Source of the DNA: Marisediminitalea oceani
Lineage (GTDB): Bacteria > Pseudomonadota > Gammaproteobacteria > Enterobacterales > Alteromonadaceae
Assembly (NCBI RefSeq): GCF_003731635.1
Contig: NZ_RCUA01000032.1
Span: forward strand, 86,950-150,949
Direction of reading: 5' to 3'
Length of the DNA: 64,000 nt
A program made the position numbers and the translations under genes. Below the pieces are notes generated by a model that saw only the letters and a program-made list of their open reading frames with translations, searched no databases and had not been told where the DNA came from. This document shows, piece after piece, positions 63,821 to 64,000 of this stretch. Within the stretch, counting starts at the first letter, position 1, and each line of letters begins with the position of its first letter.

Positions 63821-64000
63821 GTACTTTGTCTTAAGCAGACTAAAGTCACACACGTAAGTTACGGTCCGCTTTTCGCTCATTTGAGTCATAATACTTGCGT
63901 AAAAAGCTGAAAATGAGCGAATTGAGACATCAGTATTTGTCTAACAATAATATTGCTAAGTTCAGCGTAACGATTACGTCATCGAAGGGAATCACGAATC
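63821..64000. other. Unassigned end of window
   Basis: No gene start with a clear RBS or coding pattern is seen in the last 180 bp. TGAAAATGAGCGAATTGAGACATC near 63911 could begin a gene running off the window. Confidence 0.3.

Larger units (their letters stand above)
22839..64000. mobile_element. Genomic island integrated in thyA (left junction at 22,839; right end beyond window)
   Basis: Everything from the cut thyA to the window end is accessory: AT-richer DNA with recombinases, a phosphorothioation locus, small regulators and several insertion sequences. A full-length divergent thyA at 51517-52434 heads the recombinase operon and probably replaces the broken host gene. Neither the 5' part of the host thyA nor its usual upstream neighbours (such as lgt) is seen, so the island is at least 41 kb. 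An alternative is that a smaller element ends near 52.4 kb and later insertions and deletions removed the host 5' half; the sequence here cannot separate these. Confidence 0.75.

Overview
The window reads as chromosome of a marine gammaproteobacterium of the Alteromonadaceae (Alteromonas-like). This is judged from protein resemblance (RapA, CysG, DeaD, RluA, a DUF3530 protein, AmpG, a PrsT-like TPR lipoprotein) and gene content; no 16S or tRNA gene is present to confirm it. It splits into two halves.

1-22.8 kb is ordinary, moderately GC-rich core chromosome: the C-terminal part of a voltage-gated cation channel, a secreted S10 serine peptidase, a large TPR lipoprotein, deaD, cysG, a transglutaminase-like secreted protein, an eight-heme cytochrome c with TPR repeats (apparently starting at an ATT codon), a PIN-PhoH ATPase, rapA, rluA, a DUF3530 protein, an AmpG-type permease, and a response-regulator/diguanylate-cyclase pair. 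This half also holds intergenic hairpins and a 188-bp palindromic repeat.

At about 22,839 the host thymidylate synthase gene (thyA) is cut. Only its last ~90 codons remain, and everything to the right is AT-richer accessory DNA: a genomic island of at least 41 kb whose right end is not in the window. Near its left end lie small regulators and unknown genes (XRE, HigA-like and possible MbcA/ParS-like proteins) and an IS30 copy. At 27.8-41.8 kb is a DNA phosphorothioation defence locus. Divergent arms encode a DUF4007 protein, a large P-loop ATPase, a PAPS-reductase-like sulfurtransferase and, convergently, a cysteine desulfurase (SspB, C, D, A-like). Opposite them are a PLD/DEAD helicase, a 66-aa protein, a DndD-like SMC ATPase, a Dnd-associated protein and an EF-hand protein. 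A phosphorothioation-associated methyltransferase lies alongside. The gene content resembles SspABCD paired with SspFGH-type restriction proteins. DndB and DndE are not seen.

At 42.0-52.4 kb is a tightly overlapping seven-gene minus-strand operon. A complete but divergent thyA is its first gene, followed by two large tyrosine-recombinase-like proteins, two coiled-coil proteins, a RecD2-like helicase and a third tyrosine recombinase. The inference is that the element enters host thyA and carries its own thyA, co-transcribed with its recombination genes, to keep the host prototrophic.

52.4-64 kb is a patchwork of small possible defence genes (DUF2971, FRG-domain, a zinc-ribbon protein) broken up by insertion sequences: an IS21 element with a 5-bp target duplication, an intact IS66 that splits the zinc-ribbon gene and leaves an 8-bp duplication, and a 628-bp internally deleted IS66 relative with perfect 18-bp ends and its own 8-bp duplication. 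The last gene is followed by an attC-like hairpin, hinting at integron-type cassettes.
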